From an uncultured Hyphomicrobiaceae bacterium (GTDB taxonomy: Bacteria; Pseudomonadota; Alphaproteobacteria; Rhizobiales; CAMYJA01): a DNA stretch of 64,000 nt. This document shows positions 16,581-25,345 of the stretch, one piece after another (position 1 is the stretch's first letter; each line of letters begins with the position of its first letter). Position numbers and translations under genes: made by a program. The DNA is taken from positions 1-64,000 of the forward strand of contig CAMYJA010000006.1 in assembly GCA_947258705.1 (NCBI GenBank). Reading direction: 5' to 3'. The notes below the pieces were generated by a model that saw only the letters and a list, made by a program, of their open reading frames with translations, did not search any database and was not told the origin of the DNA.

Positions 16581-18415
16581 GCTGCGTCTTCAAGCAATTC
16601 CTGTTTTACAGGACGAGGGCGCGAGAAGATATAACCTTGACCGAATTTTGCACCGAACTCGATAACTTGTTCGAGCTCGACGTCAGATTCTATCTGATCT
16701 ATGATCAGTTCAACGCCCGCCAGAGATGCCTCGCTTAATATTTCCGCCGGCAGGAGCGAAGATTCGCCCGCGCCGAGCCGATCAAGGAAGAAGGCGGTAT
16801 CGAGCTTTATGAATGAGAAGAGACGGCTGCGCAGGGCATCCATATAAATACCAGCATCCTTGATCTGATCCAGCGACAGTCTGACGCCAAGATCGCGAAG
16901 GGCGTCAAGTTTCACACGATCATTAGGGGTGCAGGCGAGGTAGGCCTGTTCGCTCAACTCGATAACGAGGCGGCCGGCTATCTGTTGCTCTTGACTGAGT
17001 ATTTCGATGAGAGCGGTCATGACTTCATCATCAGAGAGGGAAAAGATCGACAGGTTGCAGAACATCGTGCCGGAGCTTTTGGTCGCCTCAAGTTTTCTCA
17101 AAACGCCAATGGTCCGTTTCAGCATTGCATCATCAATGACCGGCATCTGGCCGGCGCGCTCCGCCTCTTCGGTATATTGATCGGGTGCAAGCACTTCTCC
17201 CTGGCCATATTCAAGATGGGCGAGGACTTCGAAACTTTCGGCCTTGCGATTAGCCAGACCCAAAATCGGTTGCAGGTAAATTTGCGTGCGGCATTCGGCA
17301 ATTGCCTGCGAGACAATCTTGTGCAGCTCCATTTCATCCGCTTGCGCCATCCGGTCCGTTTCGCTCTCTTGTTCAGAAGCGTCCGTATGACCGGAAAGAT
17401 CGGAAAGATCGGATGCGCCCGTTTGCTCTACTTGCGGATCGCCCTCAAGGCTTTCCGGACTTCTCTCCGGCGGCAATTCGCTGGCGTCCTTTCCGCCCTC
17501 CGCTTCTGACTCGATCCGTATGAAGTCGTTCGTATCCAGCTCATCTTCCGCCAGGTCTTCTTCAACGGCAAGGCTCCGTTCGAGATCCAGCGTCGCGGCC
17601 TGGAGTTCGCGCATCAGAGTGTCATCAGCATACGCATCATAACCAGGGCGTATTTCGCTAAGCTCGCTTACAATCTGATTAACGATATCCTTGGAAGGGT
17701 TGAGTCCCTCAGAGGGCGCGCTTTCGCCCGTAGCGGGTTCTTCAACGTTCCCGGTTGGAATTGCCTCGTGAAGCGGCGCCGCATTCGACGTCATACCTAA
17801 ATCGGGTTCGGGTTCGGGTTCGGATAGGGATTCGGGTTCAGATTTGAACCCAGGTGAAAGTTGAGAGGGCGGCTGTCCAGCAACCGTGCTTGAAGCGGGC
17901 TCAGACTTTTCCGTTCCTTCAGCCTTCTTTTCCGTTCCTTCTACCTTTTTCGTTTCCCGAACGTATTGAGCCGGAGCGGCGCGCGCCGTGTCCCCGCCAG
18001 AATTTTCGAATTTCTTTGCGGTATCGATTCCATCCGGTGATTGCCGGCGAGGAAGATGAAGCGCACTCAGATCGAAGGTTTCGGGGAATTCATCATGTTG
18101 CCCATGACGGGATACGGCCAGACCGGATTCCATAGTTTTCAACCTGAGAACATATCCGATCAGGCGATGAACCAAACTCAAGATGATATAGGACATGACT
18201 GATATGCCGACTGACAGGGCCGGGCTGAATTGAAGTTCCAAATGGAGTGCAAAACCGATCGCAGTCGCGATGAGGATCATCCCAAGACCGGGAATGTGGC
18301 TGTTCATGCTCCCATTTACCATTCCTGGCTGCACTTTAGGCGCGGCAGAAGCTGAATGTTGTGTCTGAATTCTCCCACGACTCCGATCGTATGATTGCCG
18401 AGTTTCGTTGCTCAT
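16577..18415 (-). CDS. Membrane protein with degenerate EAL domain (TipF-like)
   Basis: With the start at 18415 (MSNETRQSYDR) the protein has 612 residues: two membrane helices at about 44-88, a long acidic, Pro/Glu/Ser-rich linker with short repeats (EPEPEP, SDLSDLSG), and an EAL-like domain in the last ~240 residues. The EAL signature reads EVL, the DDFG metal-site motif reads LDQIKD, while IKLD and FGQGYIF survive, so phosphodiesterase activity is unlikely. The layout resembles Caulobacter TipF, a c-di-GMP-binding factor for polar flagellum placement, but that role is inference. The ORF track start at 18472 lies inside tandem repeats and is less likely. Confidence 0.7.
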   Translation of the reverse strand: MSNETRQSYDRSRGRIQTQHSASAAPKVQPGMVNGSMNSHIPGLGMILIATAIGFALHLELQFSPALSVGISVMSYIILSLVHRLIGYVLRLKTMESGLAVSRHGQHDEFPETFDLSALHLPRRQSPDGIDTAKKFENSGGDTARAAPAQYVRETKKVEGTEKKAEGTEKSEPASSTVAGQPPSQLSPGFKSEPESLSEPEPEPDLGMTSNAAPLHEAIPTGNVEEPATGESAPSEGLNPSKDIVNQIVSELSEIRPGYDAYADDTLMRELQAATLDLERSLAVEEDLAEDELDTNDFIRIESEAEGGKDASELPPERSPESLEGDPQVEQTGASDLSDLSGHTDASEQESETDRMAQADEMELHKIVSQAIAECRTQIYLQPILGLANRKAESFEVLAHLEYGQGEVLAPDQYTEEAERAGQMPVIDDAMLKRTIGVLRKLEATKSSGTMFCNLSIFSLSDDEVMTALIEILSQEQQIAGRLVIELSEQAYLACTPNDRVKLDALRDLGVRLSLDQIKDAGIYMDALRSRLFSFIKLDTAFFLDRLGAGESSLLPAEILSEASLAGVELIIDQIESDVELEQVIEFGAKFGQGYIFSRPRPVKQELLEDAA

Positions 18416-18921
18416 TCCTCTACAGCCCCTGTCAGGTCTTATTGCCCGTGAATCATGTTGCCCGTGAATCATGTTGCCCGTGAATCATGATTTTATGCGA
18501 AGTGATTCGCTTTTTTTCCAATAATTCACTGGTTTAGGGAAAATCACAACTTGTCGCAGCCGGCAATCCACGGCGAAACACTCGAAAAGTTAAAAACTTT
18601 CGGAAATGTGTTCGCGATCACACAGTTTGAGAAGAGAACGCATATTTAAGATGTTTCGAGCACAATAATTGGGCTCGCTATTGGTTCGGAGCCAAGATGC
18701 AGCGCGCCGGGACGGGCTCGCAAATACCGATTTTTTCGCGGCAATCTAAAATTTGACATCACATTGTCATTCTTTTTGCCCGAATCATCGCGTCCGTTTA
18801 CATTCTGTTAGGCGACTCGATGAATGTTAGCATCGAATCACAATTGCAGCCGTAGTGCGGATTATATATGTAATTATAGCCCCGCGTTTCGTTTGGTGCT
18901 GCGTAGTCTGGGAGAGTTAAG
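18416..18921. promoter_or_regulatory. Divergent control region with seven GANTC sites
   Basis: This gap between divergent genes holds no ORF. It has GANTC at 18450, 18466, 18482, 18504, 18782, 18814 and 18835, in one cluster beside each gene. Random expectation is roughly one per 256 bp. GANTC is the target of the cell-cycle methyltransferase CcrM in alphaproteobacteria. A 6-bp inverted repeat TCGATG/CATCGA lies at about 18817-18836. Whether methylation affects either promoter is unknown. Confidence 0.5.
18442..18489. repeat. Three perfect 16-bp tandem repeats
   Basis: TTGCCCGTGAATCATG is repeated three times without mismatch (18442-18457, 18458-18473, 18474-18489), 27 nt upstream of the preferred start of the EAL-like gene. 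Each unit contains GAATC, a GANTC (CcrM) methylation target. Confidence 0.92.
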
Positions 18922-19779
18922 ATGAGTCTGGTTTTGGCCTCTGAGCAATTACGTCCACGGTTCTATCCTGAACTCGAGGAATCTCGCGTTCTCATTACCG
19001 GGATACGGCAAGAATGCGGTATGGCGCTTGCCAAGGCATTTGCACGTCACGGGACGCATTTGATCGCGCAGTTTGACGAACCTCAAGACACGGGATTTGA
19101 ACTTGCCGATCAGCTTGGTCATGAGGCTGCCGGATTTCGTTTCTTGCAATGCAATTATGAAGATTCCGACAGTATTACGCGGTTTTCTGATACAGCAATG
19201 CGCTCCTTCCACGGCCTGGATATCGTCATCAATGTGGTTGGCTGCCAGCATAATCCCCTGGGCGCCGGGCAGATGGCTGAAACCGAAGAACAGCTCGAAG
19301 CCATTGTATCAGCCGAGTTGCGCTCGGCATGGCATATGACGCGGCAGATAGCGATGAGAATGCGCGATCGCGGCATGGGCGCCACGATTATCAATACGGC
19401 CGTGTTGCCGTCTGACGACAATCCGCGGAACCTTGCCCATCGGGCTATTCTGAAAACTGCTCTTGAAAATATCGCGGCCAATCATGCGGCGGAATACAAA
19501 GACGACGGTATTCAGGTTAATACGGTCATTCTTAATGCGGATCCGGCGCTCAAATTCGACGATATCGAAGATTTCTTACAGGGGGATCCTGTCGAAAATG
19601 ACTTCTCCGATAGCCTGACGGATTCATTGGCACTAAGCGATAGCTCATTTGGCTTTGAAGACATTACGCAGCCGAATTACAGCACCGCCGAGGAAGACGA
19701 TATGGTCGCGGCGACACTCTTTCTCGCGAGCGATCACGGACAGCGCTTTTCCGGATTGACGCTGAGTGTCAGCCGCTGA
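18922..19779 (+). CDS. SDR-family protein, catalytic residues degenerate
   Basis: A 285-residue Rossmann-fold protein of the short-chain dehydrogenase type: an N-terminal VLITGIRQECGMALAKAFA replaces the usual TGxxxGxG, the NN-G-like motif is seen in DIVINVVGCQ, and the position of the catalytic YxxxK reads RAILK, so the Tyr is missing. The C-terminus ATLFLASDHGQRFSGLTLSV is typical for SDRs. An acidic insert (DDIEDFLQGDPVENDFSD) interrupts the substrate loop. Enzyme activity is doubtful; a binding or regulatory role is possible. GGGAGAG precedes the ATG. Confidence 0.75.
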   Translation: MSLVLASEQLRPRFYPELEESRVLITGIRQECGMALAKAFARHGTHLIAQFDEPQDTGFELADQLGHEAAGFRFLQCNYEDSDSITRFSDTAMRSFHGLDIVINVVGCQHNPLGAGQMAETEEQLEAIVSAELRSAWHMTRQIAMRMRDRGMGATIINTAVLPSDDNPRNLAHRAILKTALENIAANHAAEYKDDGIQVNTVILNADPALKFDDIEDFLQGDPVENDFSDSLTDSLALSDSSFGFEDITQPNYSTAEEDDMVAATLFLASDHGQRFSGLTLSVSR

Positions 19780-19880
19780 TTTTCCGACCGTTCCCGACGT
19801 CTTGCAGACTATTTTTCCGTGCGCCTGACCGGTTCGTTAATACCGAATCGAATAATTTTTCTGCGTTTTAGCCTAATATT

Positions 19881-19910
19881 CTTGACATTTATACCTGCGC
19901 CCCCTATTTA
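19881..19910 (+). promoter_or_regulatory. RpoH (sigma-32)-type promoter of groESL
   Basis: CTTGAC at 19881-19886 and CCTATTTA at 19903-19910 are spaced 18 nt apart counting from CTTG, which fits the alphaproteobacterial heat-shock promoter pattern. It lies just upstream of the CIRCE operator and groES. Confidence 0.7.
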
Positions 19911-19922
19911 CCCGTGCGTGTG

Positions 19923-19949
19923 TTAGCACTCATCTGAATCGAGTGCTAA
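19923..19949. promoter_or_regulatory. CIRCE operator (HrcA binding site)
   Basis: TTAGCACTC-N9-GAGTGCTAA is a perfect match to the CIRCE consensus, positioned 13-39 nt after the -10 element and before groES. HrcA is expected to repress groESL here. The hrcA gene is not in the window. Confidence 0.97.
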
Positions 19950-20018
19950 CATGACATTCACCACCCATTTCGGGGTATTTCAACTTCTTCTCACAGTTCG
20001 GAGCGGGAGAATTTTATT

Positions 20019-20306
20019 ATGAAATTTCGTCCACTACACGACCGCGTGGTTGTTCGTCGGATAGACGAAGCACAAACAACCGCCGGTGGCATCATCATTC
20101 CCGATACAGTAACCGAAAAACCGCAACAGGGCGAAATCCTTGCTGTTGGTCCCGGCGCACTCGGAGAAAATGGTAAGGTTATAGAGCTTGACGTCAAATC
20201 CGGCGACAAGGTGCTTTTCGGAAAATGGTCAGGTACCGAGGTCAAGATTGACGGCGAAGACCTTTTGATCATGAAAGAATCCGACATTATGGGTGTGCTG
20301 CAATAA
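20019..20306 (+). CDS. groES: Co-chaperonin GroES
   Basis: A 95-residue protein with the family opening [13 protein letters not shown] and the mobile loop around [13 protein letters not shown], followed by [14 protein letters not shown]. It caps the GroEL ring and assists protein folding in the cytoplasm. It is the first gene of the groES-groEL operon, expressed from an RpoH-type promoter under a CIRCE operator. The leader contains GGAGCGGGAGAA just before the ATG. Confidence 0.98.
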   Translation: MKFRPLHDRVVVRRIDEAQTTAGGIIIPDTVTEKPQQGEILAVGPGALGENGKVIELDVKSGDKVLFGKWSGTEVKIDGEDLLIMKESDIMGVLQ

Positions 20307-20405
20307 GCACATGAAATCGGCTGTTCCGGGAGATTAACCCAACCGGACAACCTCTTTTCTTACCCTCCCTCCCCTCAATCTGAAATTCATGACGAGGAGT
20401 CATTC

Positions 20406-22055
20406 ATGTCTGCAAAAGATGTAAGATTTTCAACGGAAGCCCGCGATCGCATGATGCGCGGCGTCGACACTTTGGCCAATGCGGTCAAGGTTACGCTCGG
20501 TCCCAAGGGCCGCAATGTCATTCTCGACAAATCCTTCGGCGCTCCGCGCACGACCAAGGACGGTGTCACCGTCGCGAAGGAAATCGAGCTTGAAGACAAG
20601 TTCGAAAATATGGGCGCGCAGATGCTGCGCGAGGTCGCCAGCAAGACGAATGATGTCGCTGGTGACGGCACGACAACGGCAACGGTTCTGGCTCAGGCGA
20701 TCGTCCGCGAAGGTCTCAAGGCGGTTGCTGCTGGGATGAATCCGATGGATCTCAAGCGCGGGATCGACAAGGCGGTTATCCAAGTTGTCAAAGAAATCGA
20801 GCGCCTTTCCAAAAAAGTGAAATCGTCGGAAGAAATCTCACAGGTCGGCACAATATCGGCGAATGGCGAAAGCGCTATCGGCGAGATGATTGCCGAAGCA
20901 ATGCAGAAGGTCGGCAATGAAGGCGTCATTACGGTTGAAGAAGCCAAGTCGCTCGATAGCGAGCTTGATGTCGTTGAAGGCATGCAGTTCGATCGTGGTT
21001 ATCTTTCACCTTACTTCATCACCAATGCCGACAAGATGGTTGCCGAGCTTGAGGATCCCCATATCCTGATCCACGAGTCAAAACTGTCAGGTCTTCAGGC
21101 CATGTTGCCGATCCTCGAGTCCGTTGTTCAGTCGAGCAGACCGCTTCTCATTATTGCTGAAGACATTGAAGGAGAAGCGCTGGCAACTCTGGTTGTCAAC
21201 AAGCTGCGCGGTGGCCTGAAAATCGCTGCGGTCAAGGCTCCCGGCTTTGGCGACAGGCGCAAGGCGATGCTCCAGGACATTGCCATTCTTACCGGTGGCC
21301 AGGTCATTTCCGAAGATCTCGGCATCAAACTCGAAAATGTCACTCTCGATATGCTTGGTACGGCGAAGACCGTGTCGATCACCAAAGACGACACAACCAT
21401 CGTCGATGGCGCCGGCGCCAAGAAGGACATTTCAGGCCGGGTCGCTCAGATCAAGGCCCAGATCGAGGAAACGACATCGGAATACGACCGAGAGAAACTG
21501 CAAGAACGTCTTGCCAAGCTCGCAGGAGGCGTGGCCGTTATCAAGGTGGGCGGCGCCACCGAGGTTGAAGTGAAGGAGCGCAAAGACCGTGTCGATGACG
21601 CACTTAACGCGACCCGTGCTGCGGTTGAGGAAGGTGTCGTCGCCGGTGGCGGCGTGGCGCTTGTTCGCGGCACTCAGGTGATCGGTGATCTGACTGGCGA
21701 CAACAGCGACCAGGATGCGGGCATCAATATCGTTCGCCGTGCGCTTCAGGCGCCGCTTCGTCAGATTGTCGAAAATGCCGGTGGTGAAGGCTCGATCGTT
21801 GTCGGCAAGGTGCTTGAAAAGAGCACCACCGGCTTCGGCTATGATGCGCAGAACAACGAGTATGGGAATCTCATCGAGAAAGGCATTATTGATCCAGCCA
21901 AGGTGGTTCGCACCGCGTTGCAGGATGCAGCCTCGATCGCGTCGCTGCTGATTACCACGGAAGTCGGCGTTGCCGATGCCCCGAGTGAGGACGCCGGCAG
22001 CCCGCCCGATATGGGTGGCATGGGCGGCATGGGCGGTATGGGCGGCATGATGTAA
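20406..22055 (+). CDS. groEL: Chaperonin GroEL
   Basis: The 549-residue protein is full length, with the ATP-site segment [34 protein letters not shown], and the C-terminal GGM repeat tail ([14 protein letters not shown]). It forms the double-ring folding chamber with GroES. The gap to groES is about 100 nt, and a strong terminator follows. Nothing unusual is seen in the active-site residues. Confidence 0.98.
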   Translation: MSAKDVRFSTEARDRMMRGVDTLANAVKVTLGPKGRNVILDKSFGAPRTTKDGVTVAKEIELEDKFENMGAQMLREVASKTNDVAGDGTTTATVLAQAIVREGLKAVAAGMNPMDLKRGIDKAVIQVVKEIERLSKKVKSSEEISQVGTISANGESAIGEMIAEAMQKVGNEGVITVEEAKSLDSELDVVEGMQFDRGYLSPYFITNADKMVAELEDPHILIHESKLSGLQAMLPILESVVQSSRPLLIIAEDIEGEALATLVVNKLRGGLKIAAVKAPGFGDRRKAMLQDIAILTGGQVISEDLGIKLENVTLDMLGTAKTVSITKDDTTIVDGAGAKKDISGRVAQIKAQIEETTSEYDREKLQERLAKLAGGVAVIKVGGATEVEVKERKDRVDDALNATRAAVEEGVVAGGGVALVRGTQVIGDLTGDNSDQDAGINIVRRALQAPLRQIVENAGGEGSIVVGKVLEKSTTGFGYDAQNNEYGNLIEKGIIDPAKVVRTALQDAASIASLLITTEVGVADAPSEDAGSPPDMGGMGGMGGMGGMM

Positions 22056-22087
22056 GCCCGGCCGTTCTTGTTTTAACCAGGACGACC

Positions 22088-22124
22088 ATGGCCGTTCTCC
22101 AACCGGAGGACGGCCATATTTTTT
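22088..22124 (+). terminator. Intrinsic terminator of groESL
   Basis: ATGGCCGTTCTCC and GGAGGACGGCCAT (22088-22117) form a long, nearly perfect stem around AACC, followed by a run of Ts at 22119-22124. Confidence 0.9.
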
Positions 22125-22225
22125 GCGCCCGGCGTGGCCGAGCTCCCAGAACCGGATTGAATATATTCTATTCAGCCTCTACATAGATTTGCACCATCGG
22201 CGTTTAGACAAGGTATCACCAGACC

Positions 22226-22687
22226 ATGGATCCGCAGGAATTCCGCAGGAAATGCGCGCTTTGGTGCACCGGTGTATCCATTGTTACGACGACCGATACC
22301 AAGGGTAAGCACTGTGGCCTGACGCTGAACAGTGTCGCGTCCTTATCCATAGATCCGCCATTGATGCTCATCTGCGTAGACAATAATTCCGAAACGCTAG
22401 ATGCCCTTCTGGAAAAGGGATTTTTCTGCATCAATGTCCTTTCCCAAGATCAGGAAGAACTGGCCAAACGGTTTTGCGCGCAAGGCGACAGGTTCTCAGG
22501 CGTGGCGTTGTCCACCGGACTTCAAGGCATCCCGTTGATAGATGGTGCGATCGTTTCGTTTGAATGTGAGGTCGAAGATGTTCATCCTGGAGGAGATCAC
22601 AAGATTGTCGTTGGTCGTTTGAAAAATATTGTTGACGGCGACACTTCCAGGGAACCGTTGATTTTTATTAATGGTAGTTATTGCTGA
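22226..22687 (+). CDS. Flavin reductase-like (FMN-binding split-barrel) protein
   Basis: A 153-residue protein of the flavin reductase / DIM6-NTAB family, with typical segments RRKCALWCTGVSIVTT, GLTLNSVASLSIDPPLMLICVD and FCINVLSQDQEELAKRF. Members reduce FMN or FAD with NAD(P)H and often supply two-component monooxygenases, but no oxygenase gene is adjacent, so the partner is unknown. The stop codon lies within a perfect inverted repeat. Confidence 0.88.
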   Translation: MDPQEFRRKCALWCTGVSIVTTTDTKGKHCGLTLNSVASLSIDPPLMLICVDNNSETLDALLEKGFFCINVLSQDQEELAKRFCAQGDRFSGVALSTGLQGIPLIDGAIVSFECEVEDVHPGGDHKIVVGRLKNIVDGDTSREPLIFINGSYC

Positions 22688-22708
22688 TCCGGATTGCGCC
22701 GGATCAGC
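22683..22708. repeat. Perfect 10-bp inverted repeat over the flavin reductase stop
   Basis: GCTGATCCGG (22683-22692) and CCGGATCAGC (22699-22708) flank a 6-nt loop and include the TGA stop at 22685-22687. No T-run follows, so it is not a standard intrinsic terminator; it may stabilise the mRNA end. Confidence 0.85.
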
Positions 22709-22766
22709 GCGATCCACATGTGATCGAGCATTACGCAATCCGCCTTTCTGCTCACTCCCGACAAAT

Positions 22767-22796
22767 AAAAAACCGCACCGAGTTTCTTCGATGCGG
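22767..22796 (-). terminator. Terminator of the small secreted protein gene
   Basis: On the minus strand CCGCATCGA and CTCGGTGCGG form a stem (22773-22796) followed by six Ts (22767-22772), 20 nt after the stop of the minus-strand gene. Confidence 0.75.
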
Positions 22797-22817
22797 CCGT
22801 ATTGTACACTTCGGCTA

Positions 22818-23096
22818 TTACTTGCAGCCGTCCAGCGCTTTCTGGCGCATGTCCATTTTTTTCTGCCAGACCTCGGGGGCAACGGTTTCGCACCAGGCGC
22901 GGTGCTCCCGAACATTCTTTGACCACTCATCGCCTTTGAAACCGCAATTCTTCTGCAAATTCACCTGCTGTTGCTTGGCTGAATTCAAAGCATACCATGC
23001 GCAGTTGTCCTGGGCAGCGGCGCTTTGGATGACTGCAAATGCACCAATCCCGAAAGCTATGGCCAATGCAGTATAATTTTTAAAATTAATTCTCAT
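22818..23096 (-). CDS. Small secreted Cys-containing protein, unknown function
   Basis: With the start at ATG 23096, preceded by AGAGG at 5-nt spacing, the product has 92 residues: a signal peptide (ALAIAFGIGAFAVIQSAAA, cleavage before QDN) and a mature part with four Cys (NCAWYALNSAKQQQ, NCGF, WCETV, and a C-terminal GC). The even number suggests two disulfides in the periplasm. I have seen similar small proteins annotated as hypothetical in rhizobial genomes. The ORF track start 63 nt upstream is not needed. It is a single-gene transcript with its own terminator. Confidence 0.75.
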   Translation of the reverse strand: MRINFKNYTALAIAFGIGAFAVIQSAAAQDNCAWYALNSAKQQQVNLQKNCGFKGDEWSKNVREHRAWCETVAPEVWQKKMDMRQKALDGCK

Positions 23097-23459
23097 TAAA
23101 ACCTCTTGGGTTGGCGTGTACCTAGAATGTAAGGGACCTGGTCGGGAATTCAATCGCATCCATACGCATCACCCCTTTTGATATAGGTAAATTAGCAATT
23201 TGAAAATGAACGCTGACTGAATGCCCTTGCCGGTTATTGTTAATTTTGCAAATTTGCTTGCGGCTACCGGCATTGAGAACGATGGCGTCAATCGTTTTTT
23301 TGCACATATTTTCAATGGATTAACTCTTGAGAGAAATCCTGGATTACATCGCCGTTTTAAAGAATATCAGCTATAAAACCTGTTTGAAAAAAATATCTGC
23401 GAGCCGGATTATTTACTAGAAATGCCTGCAACGTTCCGAACGAACGCCTTGAACCGGCT
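23097..23459. other. Intergenic region, no gene seen
   Basis: AT-rich DNA between the small secreted protein and hisG. The 61-residue minus ORF here has no features of a real protein. GAGCCGG/CCGGCTC (23401-23407, 23454-23460) with an inner GTTCGGAAC hairpin and a T-run on the minus strand at about 23386-23392 could end the his operon. Confidence 0.35.
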
Positions 23460-24158
23460 CTAGTCGCCAAATTTTGCGATGATCTCATTGCCGATTTCAC
23501 TTGATATGCCGGTCCAGTCCGCAGCACGGGATGAGATCAGATTGGCTTCACTCGAAAGGATTAGGCCGTCGTCGAGAATTTTCAGTTCATTGGCCTCAAG
23601 CGTGGTCCCAGTCGAGGTAATGTCGACAATCAGGTCGGCCGCTCCGGACATCGGCGTACCTTCTGTGGCTCCGAGGCTTTCAACAATCCGATAATTCAGA
23701 ACGCCGCATCTGGAAAAGAAGCGGCGCGTCAAATTCATATATTTGGTTGCCACGCGCAAGCGTCTGCCATGGGTCTTTCGGAACGGTACCGCGATTTCTT
23801 CCAGATCGATCATTCTGTGTACGTCTATCCAGCAGCGAGGAACCGCGACGATCACATCGGCACGTCCGAAGTCCAGCTTTTTCAGGAAACTCACACGGGC
23901 GTCGGCATTGGTAATGTATTCCCGGACAAGATCTTCGCCCGTCACGCCCATGTGGGCGTTGCCGTTTTTCAGGAAGTGGACGATTTCAGATGCGGACTGA
24001 AAGGACACCTCGACCTGTGGCAATTCCTTTATTTCCCCGATATATCCACGCTCATGACCGGATTTGCTTATTTCCAGGCCAACCTCCTCGAACCGGGCTA
24101 ATGTGCGTTCCATAAGCCGGCCTTTGGAGGGGATCGCCAAAATGAATTTATCCGACAT
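23460..24158 (-). CDS. hisG: ATP phosphoribosyltransferase, short form (HisG-S)
   Basis: The 232-residue catalytic subunit starts KFILAIPSKGRLMERTL and has the PRPP-binding loop VDITSTGTTLEAN. It lacks the C-terminal ACT-like regulatory domain of long HisG, so it must work as a hetero-octamer with HisZ. It catalyses the first step of histidine synthesis, ATP plus PRPP to phosphoribosyl-ATP. Its ATG shares one base with the hisZ TGA, indicating translational coupling. Confidence 0.96.
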   Translation of the reverse strand: MSDKFILAIPSKGRLMERTLARFEEVGLEISKSGHERGYIGEIKELPQVEVSFQSASEIVHFLKNGNAHMGVTGEDLVREYITNADARVSFLKKLDFGRADVIVAVPRCWIDVHRMIDLEEIAVPFRKTHGRRLRVATKYMNLTRRFFSRCGVLNYRIVESLGATEGTPMSGAADLIVDITSTGTTLEANELKILDDGLILSSEANLISSRAADWTGISSEIGNEIIAKFGD

Positions 24159-25333
24159 CAGAGCTCACCCTTCACCGCTGCGAGGAGACGCTCAGTATGA
24201 ATTGCTCCACCCACTGCGGGCACCATATGAGGGGCGCCTATTGTCTGAAGGAGTTCGTCATAACGCCCGCCGCCCGCTATAGGAAAGCGGTCCGTCATGC
24301 CTTCTACATTGAGTTCGAAAACGAGGCCCGAGTAATATTCGAGGTTGCGGCCAAATTCGGCCGAGAATTCCGCATTGGCAAAATCGATCCCCGCCTCGGC
24401 CATTCGCTCGATACGCTTGCGGAAATCATCGAGTTCCTTCGCCAGATCAATACCGCTTTCGGCGATGAGATCGGCAATCCTGGCACCTGCGGCGCGTGGC
24501 GGCGCCGTGATGCCGACATAGGCCTCGATTAGATTGGCGGCCTCGGTGGATAGCGGCTCGGTGCGCACATCCTCGACTTCTTCCAGGAGATGCTGGGTGA
24601 TTTCCGCCAATGTACGGGCGCCGATCATCGGTATGTTGTTAGCGTCGAGATAGGCGGCAATCAGCTTTTGCGCCTCGATCGGTTTTCCCGGATCCAGTTC
24701 GGCCACCAGATCGGGCGGTACGGTCATGACAGCGTCCTGATCTTCGGAACTCAGCCGGTGAACCAGTTCGCGAAAGTGTTCCGGCCGCCAAAATTGGTGA
24801 CGGAGCCGTGTCTGCCAGCGGTTCGGGATTTCAAGGGCCTTCAGCAATGCATTGAAAAGTTCAAGGTCGCCGATTTTGAGCCTGAAATTCTCAAGACCCG
24901 CTTCCTGGACGGCTTCGACAAGAATGGCGACAACATTTGCGTCCTCAATATCGCGTTCCATTCCACCCAGCCGTTCGACACCCGCATGAAAAAATTCACG
25001 CGGGTTTGTCTTTTCACTGCCCGAGGGCTGAAAACGGAAAGCGGGGCCGTTATAGGCATATCTTGCCTTTGTATCGGCTTCCGGGAAACGTTCCAGATAG
25101 AGCCGTGCAGTGGGGACCGTAAGGTCGGGGCGCAGGCAGAGCTCCTCGCCTTCGGGATCACTGAATACATATGTCCGGCCTCGCAGGCTTTCTCCGATCA
25201 CATCGAGAAATACATCAGCAGGCTGAATGATCGAGGGCACGATCTGCTCATAACCGGCATCCGAAAAAATAGCCGCAACTACGTTTGCCTGATCCTTGAG
25301 TTCTTCGAATTGCTTTACCGCTTCCGCTGACAT
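24158..25333 (-). CDS. hisZ: ATP phosphoribosyltransferase regulatory subunit
   Basis: A 391-residue paralogue of the histidyl-tRNA synthetase catalytic core without the anticodon-binding domain. The motif 2-like segment RFQPSGSEKTNPREFFHAGVE and the C-terminal GGRYDELLQTIG are visible. HisZ activates short HisG and mediates histidine feedback. It is 12 nt downstream of hisS, so the synthetase and its paralogue share an operon with hisG. Confidence 0.95.
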   Translation of the reverse strand: MSAEAVKQFEELKDQANVVAAIFSDAGYEQIVPSIIQPADVFLDVIGESLRGRTYVFSDPEGEELCLRPDLTVPTARLYLERFPEADTKARYAYNGPAFRFQPSGSEKTNPREFFHAGVERLGGMERDIEDANVVAILVEAVQEAGLENFRLKIGDLELFNALLKALEIPNRWQTRLRHQFWRPEHFRELVHRLSSEDQDAVMTVPPDLVAELDPGKPIEAQKLIAAYLDANNIPMIGARTLAEITQHLLEEVEDVRTEPLSTEAANLIEAYVGITAPPRAAGARIADLIAESGIDLAKELDDFRKRIERMAEAGIDFANAEFSAEFGRNLEYYSGLVFELNVEGMTDRFPIAGGGRYDELLQTIGAPHMVPAVGGAIHTERLLAAVKGEL

Positions 25334-25345
25334 AATAAATTCTCT

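Noticed and set aside
17803-17830. Short GGTTCG tandem repeat
   Set aside because: It encodes the Pro-Glu repeats of the linker in the EAL-like protein and needs no separate explanation.
18442-18489. CRISPR-like repeat
   Set aside because: The three 16-bp units are directly adjacent with no spacers, and no cas gene is present.
22130-22210. tRNA-like start (CCGGCGTGGCCGAG) after groEL
   Set aside because: No anticodon arm, T-arm or acceptor partner can be folded in the following 80 nt.
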